Of a stretch of 64,000 nt of DNA, positions 1-10,710 are shown one piece after another. Location of the stretch: positions 14,005,936 through 14,069,935 of the forward strand of contig JAJKFL010000008.1 of the NCBI GenBank assembly GCA_021186555.1, in the 5' to 3' direction. Each line of letters begins with the position of its first letter. Position 1 is the first letter of the stretch. A program made the position numbers and the translations under genes. This DNA comes from Reticulitermes speratus. Lineage: Eukaryota > Arthropoda > Insecta > Blattodea > Rhinotermitidae. The notes beneath the pieces were generated by a model, which worked only from the letters and a program-made list of their open reading frames with translations, had not been told where the DNA came from and made no database searches.

Positions 1-84
1 TCACGAATGCGTGCAGCAAGACGATATGCTGTTCGTTTATCCAGAATACGCCACTCAGGGTATGCACGCCTAAGTGACCCGTGA
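1..84 (+). other. Short open stretch at the left edge, unassigned
   Basis: The first 28 codons of frame 1 are open and end in TGA at 82-84. The peptide is rich in Arg and Ala (RMRAARRYAVRLSRIRHSGY). It could be the end of a coding piece lying left of the window, possibly from a repeat. I recognise no family and the length is compatible with chance. Confidence 0.12.
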
Positions 85-400
85 CATACTGCGTACGTCT
101 TTGACATGATGCAGCAGCTTTCAGGAGTAAACATCCGTTCCGCTCGTGAAAAATCCATTCTTGCATTTTATGTGTTCCGACTCGACTGTCACACCAAAGC
201 TACGTCTCAAGGTCATGAATACGGCACAGTGTGCAGGTCAGTATGTCAGTGCAGCTGCGAGCCGAGACACGCGTGCATATGAGTTTTATACAAAGGAAAT
301 ATATCTTTCGAAAGGGTTGCTCCATTTTGGCCCATTCTGTATTCGTATTTCAAAGTTAAATAATCCATAAATAAATAAATATTACAAAGGAAATCACATT

Positions 401-800
401 TGTCGCCCTCGGTGGACTAGTTGTTAGCGTGCTCGCCACTGGGCCCAAGGTTCGCGGGTTCGATCCCGACCGAGGGCGATGGATTTTTAAGGGTGATAAA
501 AATCCGGAGCACCACTTCCTTCGGAGGGAAGTAAAGCCGTCGGTCCCATGTCGTAGATTAGAACTAGAATAGAATAGCATGAATAGAACTAGTAGTGCCC
601 GTCGGCAAAATTCAGCGGCCATTTCTCACCCAAGTCTCCTGACTGCCTGCATGATGGCTCTGGCAGTCACATCAGTATTGAGTGGAACTTGTGCGGTCAG
701 TGGGCTGGTCACCCGCTACATCAACGCACATGACCATAGAAACCTCCGAAAGGAGGCCCCCAATGCTCCGCAATTGAAGCGACATGGGGGCTAACTAACT
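401..800 (+). repeat. SINE family E, full length, tRNA-derived
   Basis: A 400-bp unit lies between perfect 10-bp direct repeats (391-400 and 801-810, AAATCACATT), which are its target-site duplication. The head resembles a tRNA gene: an A-box-like stretch near 414-426 and a clear B box, GGTTCGATCCC, near 457-467, as expected for RNA polymerase III transcription. A unique body follows and the 3' end is a short (CTAA)n tail. It is the only copy of this family in the window. The exact TSD suggests a fairly recent insertion. Confidence 0.85.
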
Positions 801-810
801 AAATCACATT

Positions 811-1659
811 AAGTGCGTCCGCTGTTACCAGATAATTGCGATCGGAAATAACGAAAACAAATCAAAGTGATAATTATGATGGATTAATATCGTATTAAAT
901 TTGATAAATATTTGCTTCTAGTCATTTCAGAAACTCTTATCTTTCCGTCATAAATCCTAAAGGTCAAAATGTACAGAAGTGTAATCAGAGTCATATGACC
1001 GTGAAACTTTCTATGCTACGGAAAGTGAATAAAGGAGATTAAAGTTGTTTGTGTACGAAAGCCTGGGGAGAACTACTAACATTTTACAGAAAATAAACTC
1101 TTCATAGACACAATTTATTGAAAAAAGTTTAATATAATGTATGAAAATATATATGGGGCAAAAATAGCGACAGAATGCTTGCCGCGCACAGACACTTGAC
1201 GTTGCAGTTCCCGCGATCTGTCGGACACAGGCTTATCATAACAACAACCGATGCGTAATGCTTTACCGTGCTAAGCGACGTTCAGAATTTCAAGTTTGTT
1301 ACGACCGTCGGCTCATTGTGAACTAGGCTTGCGATTTATCCTACCGAATTCCTCTAGTGATAATTTCACTCCAAAGACACCGCGAAACAATTACATTAGG
1401 AATCTTAGGAGGAAATTTAATTACATATCGCACTCGGACCAACGGCCTTCATAAAATTTAACCTTCACGTACACATGGCCTAATTATGCAGCTTTATGTG
1501 ACTGAGAGTGCAAGATATAATGAAACCTTATCTCATATTCCCAGTTATTCTCTGAATATACTACGCAAATAATTCTGTAGTAGAAATGAATAAATCATAA
1601 CAAGAATAACAATAACAATGGACGGTCCTTGCTTGTGTCTGTAGATCTGTTCGGGGGGC
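811..1659. other. AT-rich single-copy DNA, nothing recognised
   Basis: No long reading frame, repeat or RNA gene that I can name on either strand. Confidence 0.5.
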
Positions 1660-1952
1660 AAGGTAAATAGTAATGTTGTCCCCTCCACGCCATGAAGGCG
1701 TATAGAAAAAGCAGATTTATAGCTCCACTCATTATTAGCCTCGGCGCTAGATATAGGTGAGTTGTCAGAATCATGCCCCGGCCGCTTTACCGTCGGGTAA
1801 CATTACTACCTATGGAATAAGAGGGTGGGTAGGCTCCAGGGGGTCGATATGGATGTTTTGGAGAAGAGGGAAACCTCTTGTCCATGCCGGGATTCGAACC
1901 CCGTACCGACCAGTCTGTAGCCTAGTCGCTATAACTGCGCTATCCCAGCTAC
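1660..1952 (-). repeat. SINE family B, nearly full length
   Basis: Read on the minus strand it starts with a tRNA-like head (GGGATAGCGCAGTTATAGCG as A box, GGGGTTCGAATCCC as B box). The family body follows (CTCTTCTCCAAAAC..., AGCGCCGAGG, TTCATGGCGTG) and it ends in TTTACCTT. The same order recurs in at least eight places in this window. No clear TSD is left. Confidence 0.85.
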
Positions 1953-2027
1953 CTATTAATAACATAGTTCTGTGTCAAACTGTACTTTCTGACGCACAAC
2001 ACGAGGAACGTGTTGCAGTAACAGCAG

Positions 2028-2066
2028 ATAGCTAGCTAGCTAGATAAACTAGATAAATAGATGAAT
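2028..2066. repeat. CTAG/GATA-like simple repeat
   Basis: Low-complexity AGCTAGCTAG-type stretch next to the LINE 3' tail. It probably grew from or beside the (GTTA)n tail. Confidence 0.5.
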
Positions 2067-2075
2067 GCATGAAGA

Positions 2076-2240
2076 ACTAACTAACTCCATGGACCAGAGT
2101 CGTTCTTGAGAAGCTAACAGGTCGTCAGCTAGTCAAGAAATTCCACGCGTTTTATGGAACCCGAAGGTTCATTACCGCTTTCACAAGAGCCCGCCACCTG
2201 TCCCTATCCTGAGCCATATCAATCCAGTCCACGCCATCCC
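2076..2240 (-). mobile_element. RTE-like LINE (family F), last codons and 3' tail
   Basis: On the minus strand this is the best-kept copy of the family's C-terminus. Codons read [20 protein letters not shown] then KAVMNLRVP and a TAA stop at 2152-2154. About 75 bp of 3' UTR follow and end in (GTTA)n. Such microsatellite-like 3' tails are typical of the RTE clade, and heavy 5' truncation is normal for LINE insertions. The segment comes after the reverse transcriptase domain, which is absent, so the copy is dead. The same peptide, more decayed, occurs at 4.9, 7.8, 12.2, 38.1 and 44.2 kb. The clade assignment is inferred from the tail and peptide. Confidence 0.8.
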
Positions 2241-2268
2241 ATCATTAAGTAAATTAAGTACATTAAGT

Positions 2269-2538
2269 TTGTTTTTTTTTCCTATGGCTCGACAGCCCTA
2301 TATGGGCCTGGGCCTCCTCGTTTCGTCGAGGTTTCATGATCACACACATTTGAGACACACAACACTCGGTAGGACTCCTCTGGACGAGGGACCAGCTCGT
2401 CGCAGAGACCTCTACCTGACAACACAAAACACTCACAAGAGACAGACATCCATGCCCCCGGTGGGATTCGAACCCACGATCCTAGTAAGCGAGCGGCCGA
2501 AGACCCACGCCTTAGACCGCACGGCCACTGGGATTGGC
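2269..2538 (-). repeat. SINE family A, full length, perfect TSD
   Basis: Flanked by the 12-bp direct repeat AGTACATTAAGT (2257-2268 and 2539-2550). On the minus strand: tRNA-like head starting GCCAATCCCAGTGGCCG, B box GGTTCGAATCCC, then a body with TGTGAGTGTTTTGTG-type sequence, ending in an A run. It differs from the copy at 20.4 kb by only about 5 per cent by eye, so both are young. Confidence 0.9.
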
Positions 2539-2550
2539 AGTACATTAAGT

Positions 2551-3392
2551 ACATTAAGTAAATATATAGAATGAGATTATTAGACGTAGTTTTTGGGATC
2601 CCTAGCACACGCATTTAGTATTTACGTTCTGTATACCTTAAAGTGGATAAGAAAACTTCTGTAAGAACCCACTGTGAATTGTGTTGAGTGCACGTCTTAT
2701 GAACCTGAAATTTATATCAGTTTAAATTTTGTATCGGATATGATTAATTTTTTTGTTTTATTGTAGGCTATATTGTAGTTTATGTTCAGTTTTTGGGAAT
2801 AACCAATTCCGTTCAGAATGACATTTGCGGAAATTACTTTCTGGTCGAAAGTCGAAGCTATTTCCACAACCCGAGAATCTAAAAGTCTCGCTGAGAAATT
2901 GTAATCATAATCAGTGTTTGGTCATATGTTCAAATAAACGAAAATGAAAATGTGTCCAAAATCGAAATTTGTCCCACATTCCATGAATCTCGTTCAGGTG
3001 TAATTTGGAACCTACTATGACAATTTTGAAATTCAGACAAACACAATGAATCTGGTGAGGTGTCATAAGTCAAAATACAATATATCGTCTATATCATAGT
3101 TCTATGGATTTACACCGTATAGTTTGGCCTATGGTTGTCAACGGTTTGCAGGAACACCTTGCCTCGACCTTCACAGAAGGACTCGTGTAACTGTCTATCA
3201 GACTACAGGGTGTCATAAGTCCAGAAATATAAAGCTTCACTGTTCTGAAATCCCCAAATCTAATTTTTTGACGCCTGTCTAAATACACAGAAATATTTGT
3301 ACAGGTATTTGTCATGAATCTCTTGCTTCCTGAGAAGTCGTCGCTCGCACAATTGTTACAATCCGAGTAGAAGTGTGTAGAGTAACACTTAC
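2551..3392. other. AT-rich DNA, possible intron
   Basis: Nothing named. If the exon candidate at 3393-3537 is real, this is the start of its downstream intron on the minus strand. Confidence 0.35.
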
Positions 3393-3537
3393 CGTTCAGG
3401 GCAGGTTCTTGTGTCGCGTGGGACCGAGCCTTGCTCTTTTCCATGCTTACGCTCTTCTTGGGCACTAGCCGAACTGGCACTGACACTGCTTTGCTACTGC
3501 GTGTGCGCTCGCGCCAACGCTGGTTATCAGATGCACG
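3393..3537 (-). CDS. Candidate host-gene exon, unknown protein
   Basis: This is the only place that looks like host coding sequence. On the minus strand a 145-bp GC-rich, CpG-rich stretch is open in one frame. It ends in a strong 5' splice site (AACG|GTAAGTG, intron starting at 3392) and begins after a possible 3' splice site (TTCTGCCCACTAG, exon starting at 3537). The peptide includes SSKAVSVPVRLVPKKS and MEKSKARSHATQEPALN and is Lys/Arg/Ser-rich, so it may be a disordered segment. It could instead be a first exon, with its ATG near 3444. Third codon positions are mostly G or C, unlike the AT-rich flanks. The same frame stays open to 3094, but past the donor its composition becomes AT-rich, so I take that part as intron. 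I recognise no protein family. Confidence 0.33.
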
Positions 3538-3809
3538 CTAGTGGGCAGAACCATCGTCATTCTAGTATTTGGAGTGCGCGATGAAAATGAGTGATGCTAC
3601 AAGATATAGAGTCGGTTTGGAAAGACGAGGTCCAACTGGGAAACGGACTGTTTCTAGGGGAGAGGCTCACAGTTCGAATCCCGGGGACAGTGTGTTATGA
3701 AACAGTGCTGGGTTGTGATAGTACCGTATTTCATGCCGATTTTAGGGGCAGCGTAGTAAGGCGCGTATGGCGTTCTTAGACCGAGCCAACACTCAGATGC
3801 TGAAGATTA
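3538..3809. other. Unassigned DNA with one B-box-like site
   Basis: Near 3671-3690 the plus strand has AGTTCGAATCCCGGGGACA, which resembles a pol III B box with its tRNA arm. It may be the stub of an old tRNA-derived SINE. There is no body to confirm it. Confidence 0.3.
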
Positions 3810-3893
3810 CTTTCTTCTGAAATGCGCTGTCATGTAATTTGGTATACAGCTACCAACGTTTCGGAGGAATCTCTCGTCTCCATGTATACAAAG
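3810..3893 (-). repeat. Foldback family FB-1, single arm with hammerhead-like end
   Basis: The minus strand reads CCTCCGAAACGTTGGTAGC and continues towards TTTCAGAAGA, the outer end shared by the FB-1 repeats at 16.0, 17.4, 33.5, 43.3, 53.4 and 56.1 kb. A small hairpin GAG-AUUC-CUC sits just before GAAAC, where hammerhead helix II would be. The other arm is missing. Confidence 0.5.
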
Positions 3894-4919
3894 AAGAGCA
3901 ACTCCGCAGACTGGAAAAGACGTTCAGTGATATAGGGACTACATAAAAAGGATCTGGGGCCAAAGGTGAGCCAGTGTGTTCAATTGAGTGGCTCCCTGAA
4001 AAAAGGAAAAGCTGGGAGGAACGGAAAATACGTAAATGTTATAGGAAGGTGAAGAGAGTGGGGAAAGAATAAAATAAAAATTAAGGAATAAAACAGAAAA
4101 TAGAGAAGTAAACTGAAATATAAATAAAATGAAATAATAATAATAGTAATAATCGGATCTCTTAGAATTGTAGGGGGAAGTTAGGACAGGAGGAGTAAAA
4201 TTAAAAGAATTAAATAAAATTACTATGAAACTTACTGGAATAAAACAAAACTGTTTTCTCTTGCTGCCTTACTACTCTATCCTCTAGCTGTAGACAGCAG
4301 GTTTCTCTGAAGCATTGGTACCTAGCTACCATACTAGAAGGCTTTATATCACAGGTGACTGTAACCCTCATAATTACTGCCACGAGGACCTGAAATATCA
4401 CACAGAGATCATGGATTCGAATCCACGTCTACGGCAGGGGCATTGATTATTTTTTATCACCGTTGCTCTATCTTCTTTCTGATTATCATCATTCCCGTCC
4501 TTTCTATGGAAAATTCCCGAGTCAGATAGAAGAATTACGTATGAAGAATCCAAGGCTTGAACGAACCCGGCAAGCTTGGGTGGAACCACCGTACGAAGGA
4601 AAAGAAGAAAAAAGGCGAGAGAGGTAAAAGTAAAGGAAAAGAGTTTTAATTCGGTGTTAGCCTGAAATGTTGGCCCGATACTGATGTGGACGGTTAGAAG
4701 CTTATTTAACGCAGTCAATGCCGGCATCTCAAGAACATCAATAAGATTGTGCCGCTCAATGCAAGTCTCTAACTAATATAAATGGCAACAACCGTGAGCT
4801 GTGGCTTTTTTATGTTTCAGTACCTGTTCCTATAAATTTATACAGCACGCGCCTTTCCTATCTCCTTATGGGGCAGATAACGAGCTTTTGAATGGGAAGG
4901 GTGTTTAGCGTAAGTGGAG
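3894..4919. other. AT-rich unassigned DNA
   Basis: No nameable gene. Near 4409-4440 the minus strand carries a B-box-like GGATTCGAATCC, probably a SINE stub. Confidence 0.4.
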
Positions 4920-5300
4920 GAGCAAAGTCCTTCTTGGGACGTGAATAACCGCTCAGCTGGTCAAGAAATTCTTCGCCTTTTATGAAACGCGAAACGTTAT
5001 TGACTTCACAGCAACCCGCTACTAATACTTACCCTGAGTCAGATTAAACCAATCAATAACGTCACATCTTGTACCTTTCAAGACATATTTGAATATTATC
5101 CACCCATCTGAGCCTGTATCTACCAAGTGGTCTTTTCCTTTCGGCGTTTTAGACCTATTTATGTATATACTTGTATTTCTAATCTGTCCTATGCGTGCTG
5201 CATACCCGGCTAATCTCAACCTCTCTATACACAACATTCGCTTGAAAGTGGACGTGTAATTTCTGAAGAGGACGTAGCTTCTGTTGATCGTAGCAACCAT
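4920..5300 (-). mobile_element. RTE-like LINE (family F), decayed C-terminal region
   Basis: A minus-strand frame ending at 5022 reads ERLRLAGYAARIGQIRNTS, then KTPKGKDHLVDTGSDGWIIF and GTRCDVIDWFNLTQ. These align with the family pattern LRWAGHVARM, K-PEGKRPLGRPRRRWEDNI and DVIDWI-LAQDR. The Gly-Arg-Pro-Arg-rich region and the tail after it have diverged, and the frame stops before the terminal MNLRVP. It is an old, 5'-truncated copy. Similarity to the 2.1 and 38.1 kb copies continues through the 3' UTR down to about 4920. Confidence 0.7.
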
Positions 5301-5581
5301 GCTGTCTAAGGTGCGTACGGACTTCGACCGCCGGAACTTCGAGATGTCGCGTTTTAATTACGCTTTTGTCATGTGTATGTGCTTTATACGGGTTCCTATG
5401 TTGCATTGTCCTATGTAGGCGAGGTCTTGCAGCAATCAGTCATATACTCTACAAGCCCTATCATATATTCATAACTGTGTTATTAATTTTGAATAGAAAT
5501 ATTCCAGGCAGCCTAGCCGTAAATTTGAAGAAGAAGATTCACCTAATTAGAATAGATTCCTTCTATACAGTGCCTGTTTAA
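5301..5581. other. Unassigned DNA
   Basis: Nothing recognised. Confidence 0.4.
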
Positions 5582-5755
5582 TAGTCATAATTCAATAGCC
5601 TATACTGCAGTATCGTAACATTTTAATAATTAACACTGATTCAAGATAATAATTTTACTTACACTTCTAATATTATATAAATATTACTAGTCATAATTCA
5701 ATATCGTATGCTTCAATATCTTAACATTTTAATAATTAATGCTGATATAACACAA
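5582..5755. repeat. Local direct duplication, spacing about 110 bp
   Basis: The stretch at about 5582-5645 (TAGTCATAATTCAATA..., then TAACATTTTAATAATTAA) recurs at about 5692-5755 with a few changes. The intervening DNA is AT-rich. This is a small segmental duplication, not a known element. Confidence 0.7.
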
Positions 5756-5790
5756 TTATGCACAACGACATGCCCATAGGATATTTTAAT

Positions 5791-5990
5791 ACGTGGGTGT
5801 TAAACTTTTTATGGCAAGAGGCCACACACGTTATTGTAGGCTGCTTCACGGGTCGCACGTGCAAAAGTAACAATAAGAGGTATACCTAACCGCCTAAATT
5901 ATTGTGTAATTTTTATATTACTTACGTAATTTACAAATGTGGCCGTGCCGCATCATACAAACTGACGGGCCGCGGGTTGGAGACCCATGT
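5791..5990 (-). mobile_element. hAT-type MITE, older copy
   Basis: This 200-bp element is the reverse complement of the one at 59234-59433, at about 80 per cent identity by eye. Its minus strand opens with GGGTCTCCAAC and a CpG-rich GCGGCCCG patch, contains AAATTACGTAAGTAATAT and GGCGGTTAGGTATACC, and closes with GCCATAAAAAGTTT. The ends are imperfect inverted repeats. The TSD is eroded. It has no coding capacity. Confidence 0.75.
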
Positions 5991-7794
5991 TGTAATATGA
6001 AGTAAAGTTGAACGCTGTTAATAGGCACTCGCTGAAATGAATTAATTTTAAATACCCACTTACCCTCTTACTTAGTGCATAAAATCGTGGAATTATACGT
6101 AGTACGTGTCACACCACGGTGTCATGAAGACAGTGGATGCGCTGCGTAGGACCCAGAGCTTTCAGTCTTTCCTAATCTCGGTAAAAAGAATTTTAATTCA
6201 AGGTTATCCTGCCTCTCTGTATTATGGGAAGTACGCAGTGAGAATGACTTGTTGGGATTTACAGTTTTATTATTTTATTTCGTGCAAATACATATTGTAA
6301 CCTTGAAGGCGCTTGCATTGTATTGTTTGGCGTCAGATTTGCGTCCCTTCCTACCCTGCTTCGGATATGTTGGTGTGTTAAGACGTCTCCTGCTAACTTT
6401 CAGACTACTTAGAAATTACGAATTTCTTAATACAAACTATCTTCTCAAGATGGACTAAGAAATGGAAAATTCTAGAGTAAAGAAGAATGGAATAAACATG
6501 TTTTCTGAATATGTTTACGCAGTCCAGGGTGCTGGATTAAGTGGCAGCGTTACTGACTGGTGTGTGGAAGGTGCTGATTTCGTATCTTAAATGGGATATA
6601 GACTATCGTAACTAAAAGTTTCGTGGTTCACGTAGGTCCCTCTAGAATAGTGACGTCATAATACCTCAAATTATGCCACGACGGCTTCCTTCTAATCTTT
6701 CCAGTTTATTATTCTTTAACTGTGCTCTTCTGAAACACTATGCATTCTGAGATACTGGCAGCGTCGCTAAATGCACCATTAAATACATACTAAACAGCGA
6801 TTTTACAGATACTTGTAAGTGTCATTTGCGTTCTTTGCTAATTCGTATTTAGTCCATACTTCATTAGGCCTTGTGTGTATGAACTCTAGTGTTCCAAAAC
6901 CTATTACATTATGGTCACCATAGTGCATGGCGTCGGAATTTATCTTTCTCTCATAGGCTATACTAAATTTTCACCTCCTAGAAAAATATTTCAAATAAGA
7001 GTTGTGATTCTTGTTCTAAACGATAATTCCTTTTTTGATTAACTCGATTAAATTTGATGCGAGGTTTATGGAACGTGGGGATTACATTTTACCTGCAGGA
7101 ATGAACGTGTAACTTCTGTAAGTTTTAACACATCTACGTAATGTTTAAGCTTGCTAAGGAAATTATGTTGTCCTTGATCTTACAACAATATAGGACAGAG
7201 TGTTACATAAATGCATACAGACATTTCTGCTCTCATCTAAATAAACATTATTGAAGCAAAGACTCTTTCGGACAAGAGCTGAAGAACAAGGAAGTTTACA
7301 CTTGATGCCAATACATAATTTCTCTAAGCATTATACAGGGACTTTATTTTACGTGACAATTCGTATCCCTCTTCACTCAGGCCCTTTCGTGCGAAGGAAG
7401 GCAGTGCAGTGCTCACCACTGTTCCCGGTTGCTCTGAGTCGGAGTCCATGCATTTTAGTCCAATATATTGCAGTCAATAATAGGTTCCTACTCACGATAT
7501 TTAAAGAAGATACTGGAAATATCTTCCGTTGCCTTATAGACACTCGTCACATCTAACAAATAATTGTCTTGCACGTCTAAGCTTTGTAAGTTAAGCCAGC
7601 CAGCAGGGAGAGACTAGCAACAGTCATACGATAAAGTAACGTTCTTGTAGTTGTTATGATAATTAAATATGGGTGAGCGATCGCACCAGAATTTTTATGT
7701 TACGTGTAGACTGGCTAAGTTATTTTCAGTGTCAAATTATACACCATTTTACCTATCCAGGGATGGCAAAATACTGCCTAACTGTCTATCGGCA
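5991..7794. other. Unassigned single-copy DNA, 1.8 kb
   Basis: Several short open frames (up to about 100 codons near 7251-7556) show no motif I recognise and no coding-like composition. Confidence 0.45.
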
Positions 7795-7925
7795 ATGTTA
7801 ATTAACTAATTAACTAACTCTGTGTAGCAGAGATCTGTTTGAGAAGTTGACTGTTGTTTAAGTAGGCATAAAGTTCAGCGTCTTTTATGGACCACGGAAT
7901 TTCATCACCGTAGTCACACGATTCC
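7795..7925 (-). mobile_element. RTE-like LINE (family F), 3' end
   Basis: The minus strand gives VTTVMKFRGP-stop, matching the family ending VKTVMNLRVP-stop. The 3' UTR with CAACTTCTCAAACAGATCTC follows, then a (GTTA)n-like tail at 7795-7820. It is heavily 5'-truncated. Confidence 0.65.
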
Positions 7926-8186
7926 GTCTTGTTTTTTTTTTTTACCATGGGGTGATGGATCCTTCGACACATCCAACCCCTAATTTGTTTAACATGCAAT
8001 TTCTCTGATACTGATCGGCCTTGCAGCAATACATACGTGCCTTCAATAAGAAAGGACCCGAATACGTAATGCGCACACTTGTCCTATCACAGTACAAGAA
8101 AATCCCTGAAACTGTGACCGCTGTGTCTTATCACGCAGATATGAACAATTAGGATGTTTTATTTGATAAGAGATTAGGTATGATAA

Positions 8187-8582
8187 GCCGATCCCAGTGG
8201 CCGTGCGGTCTAAGGCGTGGGTCTGCGGTCGCTCGCTTACTAGGATCGTGGTTCGAATCCCACCGGGGGCATGGATGTTTGTGTTGTGTTGTTGTTAAGA
8301 CGGTAGTAAGGAACATAAGTGACATGAAGGACAAAAGGATTTAATACAGTACAAAAATGGATCAAAGGGGAAAAACCCCGGACAGAAAAAAAAAAGAAAT
8401 CCCACCGGGGGCATGGATGTTGTCTCTTGTGAGTGTTGTGTGTTGTCAGGTAGAGGTCTCTGCGACTGGCTGGTCACTCGTCCAGAGGAGTCCTACCGAG
8501 TGTGGTATGTCTAATGTGTGTGATCATGAAACCTCGAAATGAGGAGCCAAGGCACCCGAAAAGGGCTGTTGAGCCATAAAAA
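8187..8582 (+). repeat. Chimeric SINE: A head, extra 142-bp monomer, A body
   Basis: Flanked by a perfect TSD of at least 13 bp (ATTAGGTATGATA at 8173-8185 and 8583-8595). The head is family A, with a B box at about 8250-8260. After GGGGGCATGGATGTTTGTG the sequence switches to a 142-bp monomer also found at 14 kb. That monomer ends in an A-rich run, and CCCACCGGGGGCATGGATGT then appears a second time (8260 and 8402) before the ordinary family A body. Because one TSD pair encloses everything, the chimera inserted as a single RNA copy. Confidence 0.88.
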
Positions 8583-8596
8583 ATTAGGTATGATAA

Positions 8597-9138
8597 TTTG
8601 GCGAACAATGAAATTTTTGGTAGCGGCATGTAAGAAAATGGGTTAAAATAAAATAATCGCTGACAGGAACCTACGAACACTTAATAACGAATCGTACGAA
8701 CTGCTATTTGGGAAAGACAGCAGCAAAGCCAAATTATATTGAAGAATAATTAAGATTTTTCTGCCAATTGGCTATTCTCAGGGATACCATGTAATTCAAT
8801 AAGAAATATGGCCGATATGCGAAATATGTTGAAGTGTTTAAATAAATAATTTACGTATTTGTACAAAGTGGATCTGTTTGGTTATTAGAGTACACGTTGA
8901 CAATTTTTTAAAATTAATAATCCTTTATGCAAAAATGCAGTCAGACTAACTGTTGACTTGTATACACATATAATTCATTGTTGATTCTCTTTAGATACTT
9001 ACAAGCTAACTTAAAATTAGTAGAGGGAAGATTTCTTGCCCCTCACCCTTTTGAGGTCTCTGAGCATATTTTGCTTTACTTCTTGAATGAATGAACAGGA
9101 CGTCACTAGTATTATTGCTGCAGAACAGATATTTAACG
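8597..9138. other. AT-rich unassigned DNA
   Basis: Nothing recognised. Confidence 0.45.
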
Positions 9139-9391
9139 GGCTGGATAGTCCGGGGTTCGAGTTCCTGAAGGACATTAAATTTTCTCTTCTACAGGACCGT
9201 CCACACCGGCTGTGTGGCCCACTCAGCCTCCTATTCAATGCCCACCAGCACTCTTTCCCGGAGGTAAACCGGCCAGGACCTGAAGTTGACCATTATTCTC
9301 CATCTAGTACCGAGGTTAAGAATGAGTGGATCTCTATTCCCGCTCTATGACTTCATGGCGTGGACAGGGAGAAAGTTACCTTTTTTGCAGG
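9139..9391 (+). repeat. SINE family B, 5' damaged
   Basis: The B box remains (GGGGTTCGAGTTCC near 9151) with the body CACTCAGCCTCCTATTCAAT, GGAGGTAAACCGGCC and TACCGAGGTTAAGAATGAGT, ending CATGGCGTGGACAGGGAGAA and TTACCTTTTTT. The A-box part is lost or diverged. Confidence 0.8.
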
Positions 9392-9573
9392 TCTTTAACA
9401 CATTAAGTGAGAGTTAAATTCCGGTTGAACATTGACAAACATAGGGATATTTATTAGAAAACAAACGTTCTCAGTCGCTGAAGTTCCTTCGTGATACGTG
9501 GAAACAACCATTTGGTATTGGGTGACCTCTGACGCAGAAGATGTGAAATATTTCGATGGCTATTTGCAACGTC

Positions 9574-9824
9574 GCCGATCCCAGTGGCCGCGCTGTCTAA
9601 GGCGTGGGTCTGTGGCCGCTCTCTTGCTGGGATTGTGGGTTCGAATCCCGCCGGGGGCATGGACGTCTGTTTTGAGTGTTGTGTGTTGTCAAGTAGAGGT
9701 CTCTGCAGCAGGCTGATCACTTGCCCAGAGCAGATCTACCGAGTGTGGTGTGTCTGAGTGTGATCGTGAAGCCTTCATAATGAGGAGGTGCCCCTGGAGG
9801 CTGTTGCGCCATGGAAAAAAAAAA
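9574..9824 (+). repeat. SINE family A, full length
   Basis: Head GCCGATCCCAGTGGCCGCGC, B box GGGTTCGAATCCCGCC, body with TTGTGTGTTGTCAAGTAGAG, and a terminal A10 run. A weak 9-bp TSD (TGCAACGTC and TGCTACGTC) may be present. It lies 180 bp from a SINE B in the same orientation. Confidence 0.88.
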
Positions 9825-10519
9825 TGCTACGTCACAAGCTCTCATTTGTGCTGAAATTGTTAATATAAATCGATTTAGTTATAATAATCATTAGCAATCA
9901 GTATAGATTGGGAGAGAGGCACTCTGTCATAGCTACGCTATCGTATCATTTCAATAATAAGAGTTTAGTTTCGGCGCATTATACCTAGAGAATGCACTGA
10001 CGTCATTATATAATTAAAAGCACGGTGTCTTTCGACGGGGTGGGGAAGTCGATAACATTCTAAAGTAATTATTGCAGGTGTGGACCACGTCCCGCTGACC
10101 TATATATTGTTGTATTTGTCACTTATATGTAGAAGAATACTTAAGACGACTTGGACTTTTGTCTGCAATATTATCACGATGCTGGACAGAATATTTGGAA
10201 GTAACAGGACAATGTCCAGAGGTTGGATTGAGCGGCGGAAAAGGTGACTAAACCTTTAAGTTTATAAATAAGCCAGAAGTTGTGGTTTTTTTCCTGTGAT
10301 TTCCTGCTAAATAAACAAGGAAAGATGTTCGATATCCACAGGTAGAAAAAAGTAAGTTGCGGTGAAACATTCTGCTCTTTTCCCTGTCTGTAGGCTTATT
10401 TTTATGTTTATTTTCTTATAACATCAGATCTATTACATTACACATTTTATAAGGAAAATGGGGTTTAAGTCTTTGTAGAATTAGGTTCTTCAGCCGCTGT
10501 ATCCTTTTATGACTTCTGA
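9825..10519. other. Unassigned DNA
   Basis: Nothing recognised. Confidence 0.4.
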
Positions 10520-10710
10520 AAAGAGGTGCCTAATTCGAATCTCGTCGGGGACATCAGCTAACCTGTCTGAGATTTTTCGTAGTTTTACTCAGCCCTTCCA
10601 GGCAAATTCCGGGATATTACATCCATTAGGCCACGACTACTTCCTTCCAAATATTCCCATTCCCATTTTCAGGATCGGAAATGAACTTAGCAACAGTTTA
10701 ATTAAAAAAT
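10520..10710 (+). repeat. tRNA-derived SINE fragment, another family
   Basis: A B-box-like AATTCGAATCTCGTCGGGGA is followed by GACATCAGCTAACCTGTCTG, a TTTTTCGTAG-type stretch, and a 3' part with CCCATTCCCATTTTCAGGAT, ending in an A-rich AAATAAAAATTATT. The order matches common insect tRNA-derived SINEs, but there is no second copy here. The A box is not visible. Confidence 0.5.

Noticed and set aside
3094-3486. 130-codon frame as a complete small gene
   Set aside because: Only the first part is GC-rich and codon-biased. Composition changes exactly at a GTAAGTG donor, so I list only the upstream part as an exon candidate.
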